From assembly GCF_013204795.1 (NCBI RefSeq), contig NZ_JABMKW010000008.1:806001-870000 (forward strand): a DNA stretch of 64,000 bases. The letters are read 5' to 3'. This DNA comes from Pedobacter panaciterrae (lineage in GTDB: Bacteria; Bacteroidota; Bacteroidia; Sphingobacteriales; Sphingobacteriaceae). Both the position numbers and the translations under genes were made by a program. Under the pieces are notes generated by a model that was not told the origin of the DNA, ran no database searches, and saw only the letters and a program-made list of their open reading frames with translations. Below, piece after piece: positions 26,315 through 35,417 of the stretch (position 1 is the first letter of the stretch; every line of letters begins with the position of its first letter).

Positions 26315-27916
26315 ATGAAAAAGAAAATTTTCCAATATATAATAATCGCAACGCTAGTTTCTGGCGTTATCATTTCCTGTACTAAATTGGATGAGGAAGT
26401 GTATTCCGAAGTCCTTCCATCTAAATTCAATCCCTCAGAGAAAGATCTCCCATCTATTCTGGCGCCTACCTACGCTTCTTTAAGAACGGTTATGTGCGGA
26501 TGGCAGGGATATTTTGATTTGCAGGAAGAAGCTGCCGACTGTATCATTACACCGGTTCGCCCTAATGGTTGGGATGATGCCGGAACATATCGCCGAATGC
26601 ATCAGCATACCTGGACTACCCAGGAATATCAGCCCTTTAATACCTGGCAAAATGCCTATTCGAGTATCACAAAATGCAACATGATACTCTCACAGATTGA
26701 AGAAGGTACACTCAAGTTAGAAGCGATTAAAGAAAGCGCAGTTGCAGAGCTTAGGGCTGTGCGCGCACTTGCTTATTATCTATTATTGGACAATCATGGC
26801 AATGTTCCAATAGTTACAAGCTTTAAGGACGTTTCTTTGCCTAAACAAAATACAAGGGCCGAAGTGTATGCATTTGTATTAAAAGAATTAAATGAAGTAT
26901 TGCCTGTGCTTAGTGAAGATGCTGCCACTACTTATGGAAGAATGAATAAATGGGGAGCAAAGGCGCTTCTTGCTAAAATATACCTCAATTCGGAAATCTA
27001 TGTGGGAACACCTGAATACGAAAAATGTATTAAGGAAGCCGATGATGTGATAAACAGCAATAAGTACCAGTTAGATAATAATTACAGCGATGTATTTACT
27101 TACACTAACCAGAACTCAAAAGAGATCATATTTGCCATTCCATATGATGAAATTTATGGAGTAGGAAATCAGATTCATTTAAAAACCCTTGATCCACTAA
27201 GTCAGAGTGTATACCAGATGACCGCCCAGCCATGGGGTGGGAATTGTGCAGTACCACAATTTATCGATACTTATGATGCCGATGACAGTCGTATGAAAGA
27301 TTCCTGGATACAGGGCCCACAGATAAACCCTACTTCTGGTCAGGTGATGATCAATTACGTGAAATTTGTTCCTGGTATGGGTGGAACTGATGGAATTGTT
27401 GCAGCCAGTAACCAGGGCTTTCGAATAGGTAAGTATGTAATTAAACCTAAAGCCACGGGAGCTATGGATAACGATTTTCCATTTTTAAGATATGGAGATG
27501 TTTTGATGATGAAGGCAGAAGCACTGTTAAGGACGGGCAAATCAAATGAGGCTGCTTTAATTGTAACTGAGATCAGGAAGCGTGCTTTCAAAGATAATCC
27601 GGGAAAAGCAACAGTCACCGGCGCAGATCTTTTAAAAGGTAGCAACTATCAGTATGGATTACAGGCACCTGATGGAAAAGTATCTGTGGTGAATGGAGGC
27701 GCAGATATTGTTTATGGTCGATTTTTAGATGAACTAGGTTGGGAGTTTGCAGCAGAAGCTCATCGCAGGCAGGATCTGATCCGTTTCGGCGTATTCCAAA
27801 CCAAGCGGTGGTTCAACCATTCTCCGCACCCACAGGCACAAACACGCACACTATTTCCAATACCGCAAGACGAGTTGGCAAAAAATCCCAATTTGAAGCA
27901 GAATCCTGGTTATTAG
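26315..27916 (+). CDS. SusD-like surface lipoprotein (RagB/SusD)
   Basis: 533 residues with a lipoprotein signal (SGVIISCTKLDEE; Cys at 22), so it is lipid-anchored, most likely on the cell surface as the lid of the SusC pore. The N-terminal TPR-rich region (about 100-220, including AELRAVRALAYYLLLDNHGNVP) and the late segments FPFLRYGDVLMMKAEALLR and ELGWEFAAEAHRRQDLIRFG are the normal family motifs. It ends with NPNLKQNPGY, the standard SusD terminus. It pairs with the preceding SusC. The ligand cannot be read from the sequence. Confidence 0.93.
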   Translation: MKKKIFQYIIIATLVSGVIISCTKLDEEVYSEVLPSKFNPSEKDLPSILAPTYASLRTVMCGWQGYFDLQEEAADCIITPVRPNGWDDAGTYRRMHQHTWTTQEYQPFNTWQNAYSSITKCNMILSQIEEGTLKLEAIKESAVAELRAVRALAYYLLLDNHGNVPIVTSFKDVSLPKQNTRAEVYAFVLKELNEVLPVLSEDAATTYGRMNKWGAKALLAKIYLNSEIYVGTPEYEKCIKEADDVINSNKYQLDNNYSDVFTYTNQNSKEIIFAIPYDEIYGVGNQIHLKTLDPLSQSVYQMTAQPWGGNCAVPQFIDTYDADDSRMKDSWIQGPQINPTSGQVMINYVKFVPGMGGTDGIVAASNQGFRIGKYVIKPKATGAMDNDFPFLRYGDVLMMKAEALLRTGKSNEAALIVTEIRKRAFKDNPGKATVTGADLLKGSNYQYGLQAPDGKVSVVNGGADIVYGRFLDELGWEFAAEAHRRQDLIRFGVFQTKRWFNHSPHPQAQTRTLFPIPQDELAKNPNLKQNPGY

Positions 27917-28034
27917 GCTGTATTCATAAGGTGAATAATAGAAAAGATTTGTGCTTTTTAATAAGCGTTACTTTGACGTATATTAGCAATGTGTCACCAT
28001 ATCTTAACCAATTTAACATGCTTGTAATCAGCTA

Positions 28035-28060
28035 AGTGTTAACATTTGTATATTAACACT
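28035..28060. promoter_or_regulatory. Inverted repeat upstream of the AraC regulator gene
   Basis: AGTGTTAA at 28035-28042 and TTAACACT at 28053-28060 are perfect 8-bp reverse complements around 10 bases, centred about 58 bp before the AraC-family start. A one-turn-spaced palindrome at this place suits an autoregulatory operator, though AraC proteins more often use direct repeats. Nothing else was recognised in this 189-bp gap. Confidence 0.4.
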
Positions 28061-28105
28061 CAACAACTAATCAACCAACTTAATCCACCACCTAAACAAC
28101 CGACC

Positions 28106-29008
28106 ATGAAAGTACTCCCATTTACTTTACTTGTACCGAATGACAAGAGTGTGATATCTGAACAAATTGAATTACCTCATTTCTATCAATATCTTCACAG
28201 GCATGACGAGTGGCAGATAACTTGGGTTGAGCGTGGTGAAGGTACATTGATAGCAGGTAATAACATGCACGCATTTCGTTCCGGAGATCTTTTTTTAATA
28301 GGAGCTAATCTTCCCCATTTATTTAAAAGTAACCCCGAATATTTTATGGGTGAAGAAAGTAAAAGTATCAAGGCATGTTCTATTTATTTCAATCCTTCAG
28401 GAGTATTAGCTGGTTTATTTAATCTACCTGAATTAAAAGCAGCGAGTTCTTTTTTGAGGAATAATAAGCATGGGTTTAAAATCCCTGAGAAATACAAGAA
28501 ACAGTTTGCATCAAAGATGCTTGAAGTTCATCAGGCATCTGGAACCGATGTACTATTTAATTTTTTGAATCTGTTTGAATTACTCCTGGATATTGGGGGA
28601 AGTGCCGAGGAGCTTTGTTCGGACTTTTATTCTTCAAATCTTTCAGAACGTGAGGGAATGAGGTTGAGTAATATTATCAATTTTATTATGCGTAATTATA
28701 ACAATCAGATTGATCTTGAAGATGTGGCAAATGCTGCTTATATGACCCCACAGGCATTTTGCAGGTACTTTAAAAAACATACCGGACATACTTTCATTTC
28801 TTTTTTAAACGAAGTGAGGATAAATGATGCATGTAAAAGCCTCGTATCAGGTGAAAAACCGGATTGTATCTCGGGAGTCGCCTATAAAGCTGGATTTAAT
28901 AGTATTACAAACTTTAATCGTGTTTTCAAGAGTATTATAGGTCAGTCGCCGCGTGCATACATAGATGCCTATAATAATGTAAGTAGAGTAGGTCTTATCG
29001 CAGTATAA
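28106..29008 (+). CDS. AraC-family regulator with cupin sensor domain
   Basis: 300 residues from the Met at 28106 (MKVLPFTLLVPNDKSV); an upstream in-frame Met would overlap the inverted repeat and encode a low-complexity Asn/Gln/Pro leader. The N-terminal half is a cupin (HRHDEWQITWVERGEGTLIAGN, then FRSGDLFLIGANLPH). The C-terminal third holds two HTH motifs (IDLEDVANAAYMTPQAFCRYF and ISGVAYKAGFNSITNFNRVFK) and ends IGQSPRAYI. It lies between the SusC/SusD pair and the DUF885-permease-DPP operon, so control of either or both is likely. Confidence 0.87.
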   Translation: MKVLPFTLLVPNDKSVISEQIELPHFYQYLHRHDEWQITWVERGEGTLIAGNNMHAFRSGDLFLIGANLPHLFKSNPEYFMGEESKSIKACSIYFNPSGVLAGLFNLPELKAASSFLRNNKHGFKIPEKYKKQFASKMLEVHQASGTDVLFNFLNLFELLLDIGGSAEELCSDFYSSNLSEREGMRLSNIINFIMRNYNNQIDLEDVANAAYMTPQAFCRYFKKHTGHTFISFLNEVRINDACKSLVSGEKPDCISGVAYKAGFNSITNFNRVFKSIIGQSPRAYIDAYNNVSRVGLIAV

Positions 29009-29030
29009 TAAGGCAAATATGACTATGCTT

Positions 29031-30797
29031 ATGAAAAAACATTTATACAGACTCTTAATTATGTGTTTATTGCCATCGCCCCTTTTTGCGCAGGAAAAAA
29101 TGGCCTCTGCTCTATACGAGCAAACCAGCGAGATGGGAACCACAATCATTACTTACCAAAGGGATGTAAAAGCCATTCATGATTTCTATTCACCATATAT
29201 TATAGAAGGTACTTATCCCGAAGTCGAGCATGTTTATTATTCGCCTGAGCAAAGGGAGCGATTGCTTGCAGTCCATAAGGAATACCTTAAAGGGCTGGAA
29301 CATCTGGATTTTGATTCTTTTAGTATTTATGGTAAGGTTGATTATCTGTTGCTAAAAAAGGAGATCGGTAAAGAAATTGGTCAATTGGAGAATGCGGAAA
29401 TTAACGATCAGGCTATTCTCAAATATATTCCCTTTGCTCAGGATATCTATGCATTAGAAAAGGAAAGACGAAGGGGGAAGGCAATGGATTGGCAGGCTGT
29501 GGCCACAAAGCTTAAGGCAATACTGAAAGTAGTGGAGGCTTCAAATGCATCCTTATCAAAAGAGACAACATTGAATAAGAAATTATCAGGAACTGCAAAT
29601 GAAGCAATTTCTGGTTTGAAAACGAGACTAAGAGGTTTTTACGAATTTTATAAAGGATATGATCCATTATTCGATTGGTGGGTGCCTAAACCTTATGATG
29701 CATTAACCGTCGCTTTAACTAATTATGCATCATTATTTTCTGGGAAACCCATTAAGGAGTCCCTTCAAAAGGACAGTGACTACGGAATAAAAGGAACCCC
29801 AATTGGGCAAACAGAACTTATCAGGCAATTAAGTGCAGAAATGATCCCCTACACACCAGAAGAACTCGTTAAAATTGCAGAAAAAGAGTTTGCATTTTGT
29901 GATCAGGAGTTATTAAAAGCTTCGGCGGATATGGGTTTTGGAAAAGATTGGAAAAAAGCCCAGGAGAAAGTCAAAGAAAGCTTTGTTGCTCCCGGTAAAC
30001 AGCCTGAACTAATTGTGCAACTACAGAAAGAAGCGCTTGATTTCATAAAGGAACATAATTTAATTAAAATTCCTGCCCTTGCAGAGGAAACATGGGGGAT
30101 GGTCATGATGTCGGCTGAAAGACAGCTGGTCAATCCGTTTTTTACAGGAGGAAGAGAAATTAGTGTATCGTATCCAACAAATACAATGAATGAAGGCGAT
30201 AAGTTGATGAGTATGCGTGGTAACAATCCATATTTTTCAAGAGGTACCGTACAACATGAATTACTCCCAGGTCATCATTTGCAGTATTATATGAATAGCC
30301 GCTACAAGAATTACAGGGAACTTTTTACTACGCCCTTTGGAATTGAGGGATGGACCCTTTATTGGGAACTTCTTTTGTATGACAGAGGTTTTGCTAAAAG
30401 CCCCGAAGAGCGTATCGGTATGCTGTTCTGGAGGATGCATCGCTGCGCAAGGATTATATTTTCGCTAAATTATCACTTAGGTAAATGGACTCCGGGGCAG
30501 TGTGTCGACTTTCTTGTTAATCGGGTGGGTCATGAGCCTGCCAATGCAGAGGGAGAAGTCAGGAGGTCATTTGAAGGTGGCTATAGTCCTTTATATCAGG
30601 TCGCCTATATGATTGGCGGGCTACAATTGATGGCTTTAAAAAACGAACTCGTAGAAAGCGGAAAAATGAGTTATAATGAATTTCATGAACGGGTGATGAA
30701 AGAGAACCTGATTCCGATGGAAATGGTGAGGGCAACATTAACCGGTCAGCCATTAAAAAGAGATTTTACAACCCAATGGAGATTCTACAAATTATGA
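29031..30797 (+). CDS. DUF885 secreted zinc metallopeptidase-like protein
   Basis: 588 residues from the Met at 29031, with signal peptide MKKHLYRLLIMCLLPSPLFAQ (earlier Mets add only 2 or 4 residues). The DUF885 hallmark HELLPGHH begins at about residue 409 and contains a HExxxGHH zinc-binding pattern, followed by EGWTLYWELLLYDRG, which supplies a further Glu ligand. Members are treated as metallopeptidases of broad or unknown specificity. Position in a coupled operon with an amino-acid permease and a DPP-IV-like peptidase supports a role in peptide use in the periplasm. The start lies about 20 bp after the AraC stop. Confidence 0.82.
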   Translation: MKKHLYRLLIMCLLPSPLFAQEKMASALYEQTSEMGTTIITYQRDVKAIHDFYSPYIIEGTYPEVEHVYYSPEQRERLLAVHKEYLKGLEHLDFDSFSIYGKVDYLLLKKEIGKEIGQLENAEINDQAILKYIPFAQDIYALEKERRRGKAMDWQAVATKLKAILKVVEASNASLSKETTLNKKLSGTANEAISGLKTRLRGFYEFYKGYDPLFDWWVPKPYDALTVALTNYASLFSGKPIKESLQKDSDYGIKGTPIGQTELIRQLSAEMIPYTPEELVKIAEKEFAFCDQELLKASADMGFGKDWKKAQEKVKESFVAPGKQPELIVQLQKEALDFIKEHNLIKIPALAEETWGMVMMSAERQLVNPFFTGGREISVSYPTNTMNEGDKLMSMRGNNPYFSRGTVQHELLPGHHLQYYMNSRYKNYRELFTTPFGIEGWTLYWELLLYDRGFAKSPEERIGMLFWRMHRCARIIFSLNYHLGKWTPGQCVDFLVNRVGHEPANAEGEVRRSFEGGYSPLYQVAYMIGGLQLMALKNELVESGKMSYNEFHERVMKENLIPMEMVRATLTGQPLKRDFTTQWRFYKL

Positions 30798-32212
30798 AAC
30801 AAGAACCCACCGGATTTAAATCTTCACTCAGGTTAATTGATGCCACGATGCTGGTTGCCGGCAGTATGATCGGATCAGGAATATTTATTGTAAGTGCAGA
30901 TATTACCAGGAATGTAGGGAGCTCGGGTTGGTTAATGGTGGTATGGCTGATAACTGGGTTTATGACACTAACTGCAGCTTTAAGTTATGGCGAATTAAGC
31001 GCTATGTTTCCGAAAGCTGGTGGACAATATGTGTATTTAAAAGAGGCATACAATCCATTAATAAGTTTCTTATATGGCTGGAGTTTTTTTACGGTTATTC
31101 AAACCGCTACTATTGCTGCAGTTGGTGTGGCTTTTGCAAAGTTCACAGCTTATTTATTACCTCAGCTTAGTGAAGATCATATAGCTATTGATCTTGGGTT
31201 TTTACATGTTTCGCCGGCACAGCTGCTCGCAATAGTTGTTATCATTATTTTAACTTACGTAAACAGCCGGGGTGTTAATGCAGGCAAGTCCATACAAACA
31301 GTTTTTACGATGGCCAAACTATTGAGCCTTTTCGGTTTGATTGTATTCGGTTTGTTTTTTCTGCAAAAAGATATCTGGCAGAGTAACTGGAAAGATGCCT
31401 GGGAGTTGAAACCACTGGCCGGATCGTCGGCCGTAGGCTCTTATACTACAATGGCTGCTTTTGGTGCGATTGCCGCTGCTATGGTGGGCTCTATTTTTAG
31501 TAGCGACTCCTGGCATAATGTCACCTTTGTTGCGGGTGAGATCAGGAATCCAAAAAGAAATGTTGGGTTGAGCCTTGCACTTGGTACGGTCATGGTCACC
31601 ATATTATATATTTTGACCAATATCATGTATACCGGTGTACTTTCGCTCAGCGACATGGCACATGCAGATAAAGACAGGGTTGCTGTCTCTGCCTCGCAGG
31701 TTATATTCGGATCATCGGGCACTGTTATTATTGCGCTAATGATCATGGTGTCTACCTTTGGATGTAATAATGGATTGATTATGGCAGGCGCCAGGGTTTA
31801 TTATTCTATGGCTAAAGACGGCCTTTTTTTTAAGAAAGTGGGTGCCTTAAACAGAAATGCTGTACCTGCCTTTGGTCTTTGGATCCAGTGTTTGGTGGCT
31901 TCATTATGGTGCCTTAGCGGCAGATATGGTGATCTGCTTGATATGATCTCCTTTGTTGTGGTGATGTTTTACATGCTTACAATTGGAGGTATTTTTATTC
32001 TCAGAAAAAAGCGCCCTGATATTGAACGTCCATACAAGGCTTTTGGCTATCCGATTTTGCCACTTATTTATATCATTATGGGGTTAGCTTTTTGCGTCCT
32101 CCTGATCCTATATAAACCCCGTTTCACCTGGCCAGGATTGATCATCACGTTGATTGGTATTCCGGTTTACTTTGTGATTGGAAAATTAAAAAATAATAAA
32201 CATGAAAATTAG
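30794..32212 (+). CDS. APC-superfamily amino-acid permease
   Basis: 472 residues from the Met at 30794, whose ATG overlaps the DUF885 stop (ATGA). About 12 hydrophobic segments; the first carries MLVAGSMIGSGIFIVSADI, the substrate-binding unwound helix of APC transporters, and helix 3-4 contains SAMFPKAGGQYVYLKEAYN. It imports or exchanges an amino acid across the inner membrane. Flanking peptidases suggest that it takes up released amino acids, possibly proline or small neutral ones; specificity is not readable. Its 3' end overlaps the next gene by 11 bp. Confidence 0.9.
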   Translation: MKQEPTGFKSSLRLIDATMLVAGSMIGSGIFIVSADITRNVGSSGWLMVVWLITGFMTLTAALSYGELSAMFPKAGGQYVYLKEAYNPLISFLYGWSFFTVIQTATIAAVGVAFAKFTAYLLPQLSEDHIAIDLGFLHVSPAQLLAIVVIIILTYVNSRGVNAGKSIQTVFTMAKLLSLFGLIVFGLFFLQKDIWQSNWKDAWELKPLAGSSAVGSYTTMAAFGAIAAAMVGSIFSSDSWHNVTFVAGEIRNPKRNVGLSLALGTVMVTILYILTNIMYTGVLSLSDMAHADKDRVAVSASQVIFGSSGTVIIALMIMVSTFGCNNGLIMAGARVYYSMAKDGLFFKKVGALNRNAVPAFGLWIQCLVASLWCLSGRYGDLLDMISFVVVMFYMLTIGGIFILRKKRPDIERPYKAFGYPILPLIYIIMGLAFCVLLILYKPRFTWPGLIITLIGIPVYFVIGKLKNNKHEN

Positions 32213-34481
32213 TAGTATCTATCTTTTTTTAATAGTTATTGCCTTCAGTTCCAAAGCTCAACAAAATCAATTACAACCCTTTAGTCCATCAGGTGCTGAG
32301 ATGGAACGAGCCTATTCTCAGGCTGGACAGCTGGATAGTGCGTTGAGAAAGGTAGCCGTAAATAATGAAATAATTCCATTTTGGAACGCAGACGGACACT
32401 CGTTTTGGTACAAAAGAAACTTAGCCGATCGCAACTGGGAGTTTATTTATGCTGATATAACAGAAAGTGTACATAAACCGGCTTTTGATCATACCAGAGT
32501 TGCCACGATAGCAAATAAGTTCTTTGATAAAGTGCAGGAAGCTACAAAACTAAAATTTGATAGGCTTATTTTTGGCAATTCGGGAACCCTGTTAACACTC
32601 AAGTTAAATGGGAAATGGCTTGAAATTAATTTGGACGATTACAGTTTCAAACAAGCTAAAGATACCAGCTTTGTTAATTATGATCCAAGGAAACCATTAC
32701 AAAGAAAAAGATCGAGATGGGAGGGGACTCCTTCGCGCTTCTTATCCCCGGATGGAAAAAACGTTCTCAGCTTAAAGGCCGGGAATCTTTTTGTAACAGA
32801 TACCGAAAGTAAAGCAGAAACCCAGTTAACAACGGACGGGACAGAAAAAAGACCTTATGCTGAATTCAGTTGGTCGCCCGATAGCAAAAATGTTATAGGA
32901 TACCTGGTGAATCCAAAGAAGATAGATAGTGTTTATTATGTGCTGAGCGCAGTAACAGGAACAACCAGAGGACAGTTAAAATCACATGAGTATGCGCAGC
33001 CGGGGGACGCCTTCACCAGTTACGAGCCTTTTATTTTCAATATTGCAACTAAGAAGATAATAAAGGTAGATACAGAGCAAATCGATTTTTTTGAACCACA
33101 ACCTTTGCATTGGCGGAATAATGACAACAGGTATTATCTCTATGAAAAAGTAGATCGTGGCCACCAGCGTTTTAGAGTGATTGAAGTTGATGTACAAACG
33201 GGGAAAACCAGGAATATTATAGATGAGAAGGCAAAAACTTTTATTTATGAAGATCGCATTTACACACGCTATTTGCCCAAAACCAATGAAGTAATTTGGA
33301 CAAGCGAGCAAGACGGTTATCGCCATATTTATCTGGTAAATATACTAACGGGGAAACAATTTCAGGTTACAAAGGGGGATTTTGTAGTACGTGATATTGA
33401 TAGCGTTGACGTGGAGAAAAGGGAGATATGGTTTACTGCCAGTGGTGTGAATAAAAAAGAGGACCCTTATTTTTTACATCAGTACAGGGTTAATTTTAAC
33501 GGTAAAAATAGGATAGCACTCAATCTTGAGCAGGGCAATCACCGGGTAGTATTTTCTCCCGACAGAAACTACTATGTGGATACCTATTCACAGATCAATG
33601 TTGCGCCAGTAACTGTTGTTAAAAGAACTGCAGATGCCAAAAGCATCATGGAATTAGAGCGGGGTACTACCACTGGTTTTACAGAAGCAGGGCTTAAATT
33701 ACCTGAGGTATTTGTTGCTAAAGGAAGAGATGCCAAAACAGATATTTGGGGAGTAGTATGGCGACCATCGAAAATGGACAACAGCAAGACGTATCCCGTT
33801 ATTGAATATATTTACGCAGGCCCTCAGGATAGCTTTGTACCCAAGAATTTTACGCCTTATAGCGAAATGCAGAGCCTTGCTGAACTGGGTTTTATTGTTG
33901 TGCAGATGGATGGTATGGGTACTGCAAACCGCTCAAAAGCTTTTCACGACGTATGTTGGAAAAATCTGGCTGATGCAGGATTTCCGGATCGTATTTTATG
34001 GATAAAGGCAATGGCACAAAAATATCCTAACGCAGATATCAGCAGAGTGGGTATTTATGGCACTTCAGCTGGGGGGCAAAATTCAACGGGCGCTTTGCTG
34101 TTCCATCCAGAATTTTATAAAGCTGCGGTATCGGCTTGCGGATGTCATGATAACAGGATAGATAAGCAATGGTGGAATGAGCAATGGATGGGTTATCCGG
34201 TTGGCCCTCATTACGATGAGCAGTCCAATATCACTAATGCAGCAAAATTACAAGGTGATTTGTTTCTGATTGTTGGCGAGGCCGACGAAAATGTGCCACC
34301 TGAATCTACTTACCGCTTGGCTGATGCCTTAATCAAAGCAAACAAAGATTTTGAATTACTATCTATACCTGGAATGGGGCACAGTGATGGTGGTGCATAC
34401 GGAAGGCGAAGAAAAAGAGATTTTTTTGTAAAGCATTTACTGCACGCCGAGCCACCCAAACGTAATGTTGTGATTAATTAA
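32202..34481 (+). CDS. Dipeptidyl-peptidase IV-like S9 serine peptidase, secreted
   Basis: 759 residues, signal peptide MKISSIYLFLIVIAFSSKAQQ. The N-terminal half is a DPP-IV-type beta-propeller and the C-terminal 250 residues an alpha/beta hydrolase. Catalytic residues: Ser622 in YGTSAGGQNS, Asp695 in VGEADENVPPEST and His727 in GMGHSDGG. S9B enzymes remove N-terminal dipeptides with proline or alanine in position two. The usual SxGGW/YGWSYGG elbow is replaced by GTSAGG, seen in a divergent branch, so specificity is less certain. It overlaps the permease gene by 11 bp and closes the operon. Confidence 0.87.
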   Translation: MKISSIYLFLIVIAFSSKAQQNQLQPFSPSGAEMERAYSQAGQLDSALRKVAVNNEIIPFWNADGHSFWYKRNLADRNWEFIYADITESVHKPAFDHTRVATIANKFFDKVQEATKLKFDRLIFGNSGTLLTLKLNGKWLEINLDDYSFKQAKDTSFVNYDPRKPLQRKRSRWEGTPSRFLSPDGKNVLSLKAGNLFVTDTESKAETQLTTDGTEKRPYAEFSWSPDSKNVIGYLVNPKKIDSVYYVLSAVTGTTRGQLKSHEYAQPGDAFTSYEPFIFNIATKKIIKVDTEQIDFFEPQPLHWRNNDNRYYLYEKVDRGHQRFRVIEVDVQTGKTRNIIDEKAKTFIYEDRIYTRYLPKTNEVIWTSEQDGYRHIYLVNILTGKQFQVTKGDFVVRDIDSVDVEKREIWFTASGVNKKEDPYFLHQYRVNFNGKNRIALNLEQGNHRVVFSPDRNYYVDTYSQINVAPVTVVKRTADAKSIMELERGTTTGFTEAGLKLPEVFVAKGRDAKTDIWGVVWRPSKMDNSKTYPVIEYIYAGPQDSFVPKNFTPYSEMQSLAELGFIVVQMDGMGTANRSKAFHDVCWKNLADAGFPDRILWIKAMAQKYPNADISRVGIYGTSAGGQNSTGALLFHPEFYKAAVSACGCHDNRIDKQWWNEQWMGYPVGPHYDEQSNITNAAKLQGDLFLIVGEADENVPPESTYRLADALIKANKDFELLSIPGMGHSDGGAYGRRRKRDFFVKHLLHAEPPKRNVVIN

Positions 34482-34652
34482 TTGCATATGCTCCATTTTA
34501 AGAGCTAACTATGTTAATATAGCTTAACCAGTTGTTAATATTATAGAACTCATTTCTTTGAAGACTAGAACTACACCTACTATTGTAGGTAAATTCATGA
34601 TTTACGTACTGGATCCCTTAGGATCGATTGCATTTATGCATACGTTTAATTG

Positions 34653-35372
34653 TTATTTGTAACGACGCATCACACGAATAACGTGAAAGCGGAAATAATC
34701 ATAGAATAAGGCAGTCATTAGAAAAAAAATGGGCATTAGAAACGCGTCAAATTGATATTGCAGGAATAAAAATGTACCCATAACTCCACCAAAGAGAAAG
34801 GAAGTAATAATGACCACTCTAAGCAAGATGCGCCGTTGTATCCTTGCAGTTAATTTCAAAGGTTGAATAACGGCGATAGAGAGATCTGTCCCCAGATCAG
34901 TAAACATCCCTGTAAGATGGGTGGTCCTCACTACCGAACCAGAGATCATCGAGACCAATGCATTCTGCATACCCATGGCAAATAGTAAACTGCCTGCAAA
35001 ATATTCAGTTTCATGTAGAGAACTATTGTAGCTATGGCAGGAAATGGTAACAGTTGCTAATATCGCTATAATGATCCCGATAGGTAGTAGGTAGGCTGAA
35101 GATTTTTCTCTTCCAATCGCTTCTATGCATATACCTGAAGTAAATGCTCCTGTTAAAAACAACAAAAACCAGAGTGCAACAATACCTGCGGCTCTAAAAT
35201 CTGCTTCAGCAAGGTTAACTGCAAATAATGCAGCATGTCCTGTTACATTTGTCGTTAATACTCTGAATGCCAGAAAGCCAGCACCGTTAATAAATCCTGC
35301 ATTTAGACAAAGCAAGATAGCAAGTCTGAGATTATGATTAAAGGTTCTTTTTTGTCCTGTATGTCTGAGCAT
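34653..35372 (-). CDS. DUF1275 (YoaK-family) membrane protein
   Basis: 239 residues with six to seven hydrophobic segments; the start LAILLCLNAGFINGAGFLAF followed by NVTGHAALFAVNLAEADF is the typical DUF1275 pattern. The family sits in the inner membrane and its function is unknown. It is the last gene of a minus-strand operon, 45 bp after the Crp/Fnr-type gene. It faces the end of the DPP-IV gene across 171 bp with only weak hairpins (for example ACCTAC/GTAGGT at 34575-34590). Confidence 0.85.
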   Translation of the reverse strand: MLRHTGQKRTFNHNLRLAILLCLNAGFINGAGFLAFRVLTTNVTGHAALFAVNLAEADFRAAGIVALWFLLFLTGAFTSGICIEAIGREKSSAYLLPIGIIIAILATVTISCHSYNSSLHETEYFAGSLLFAMGMQNALVSMISGSVVRTTHLTGMFTDLGTDLSIAVIQPLKLTARIQRRILLRVVIITSFLFGGVMGTFLFLQYQFDAFLMPIFFLMTALFYDYFRFHVIRVMRRYK

Positions 35373-35417
35373 AGGTGGATAGTTTTTTGCGAATTAGCCT
35401 GGTCAATTTTGCCGGGC

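Noticed and set aside
34482..34652. Terminator or gene in the gap after the DPP-IV gene
   Set aside because: Only short weak stems (ACCTAC/GTAGGT, GATCC/GGATC) without U-runs and no coding frame were seen.
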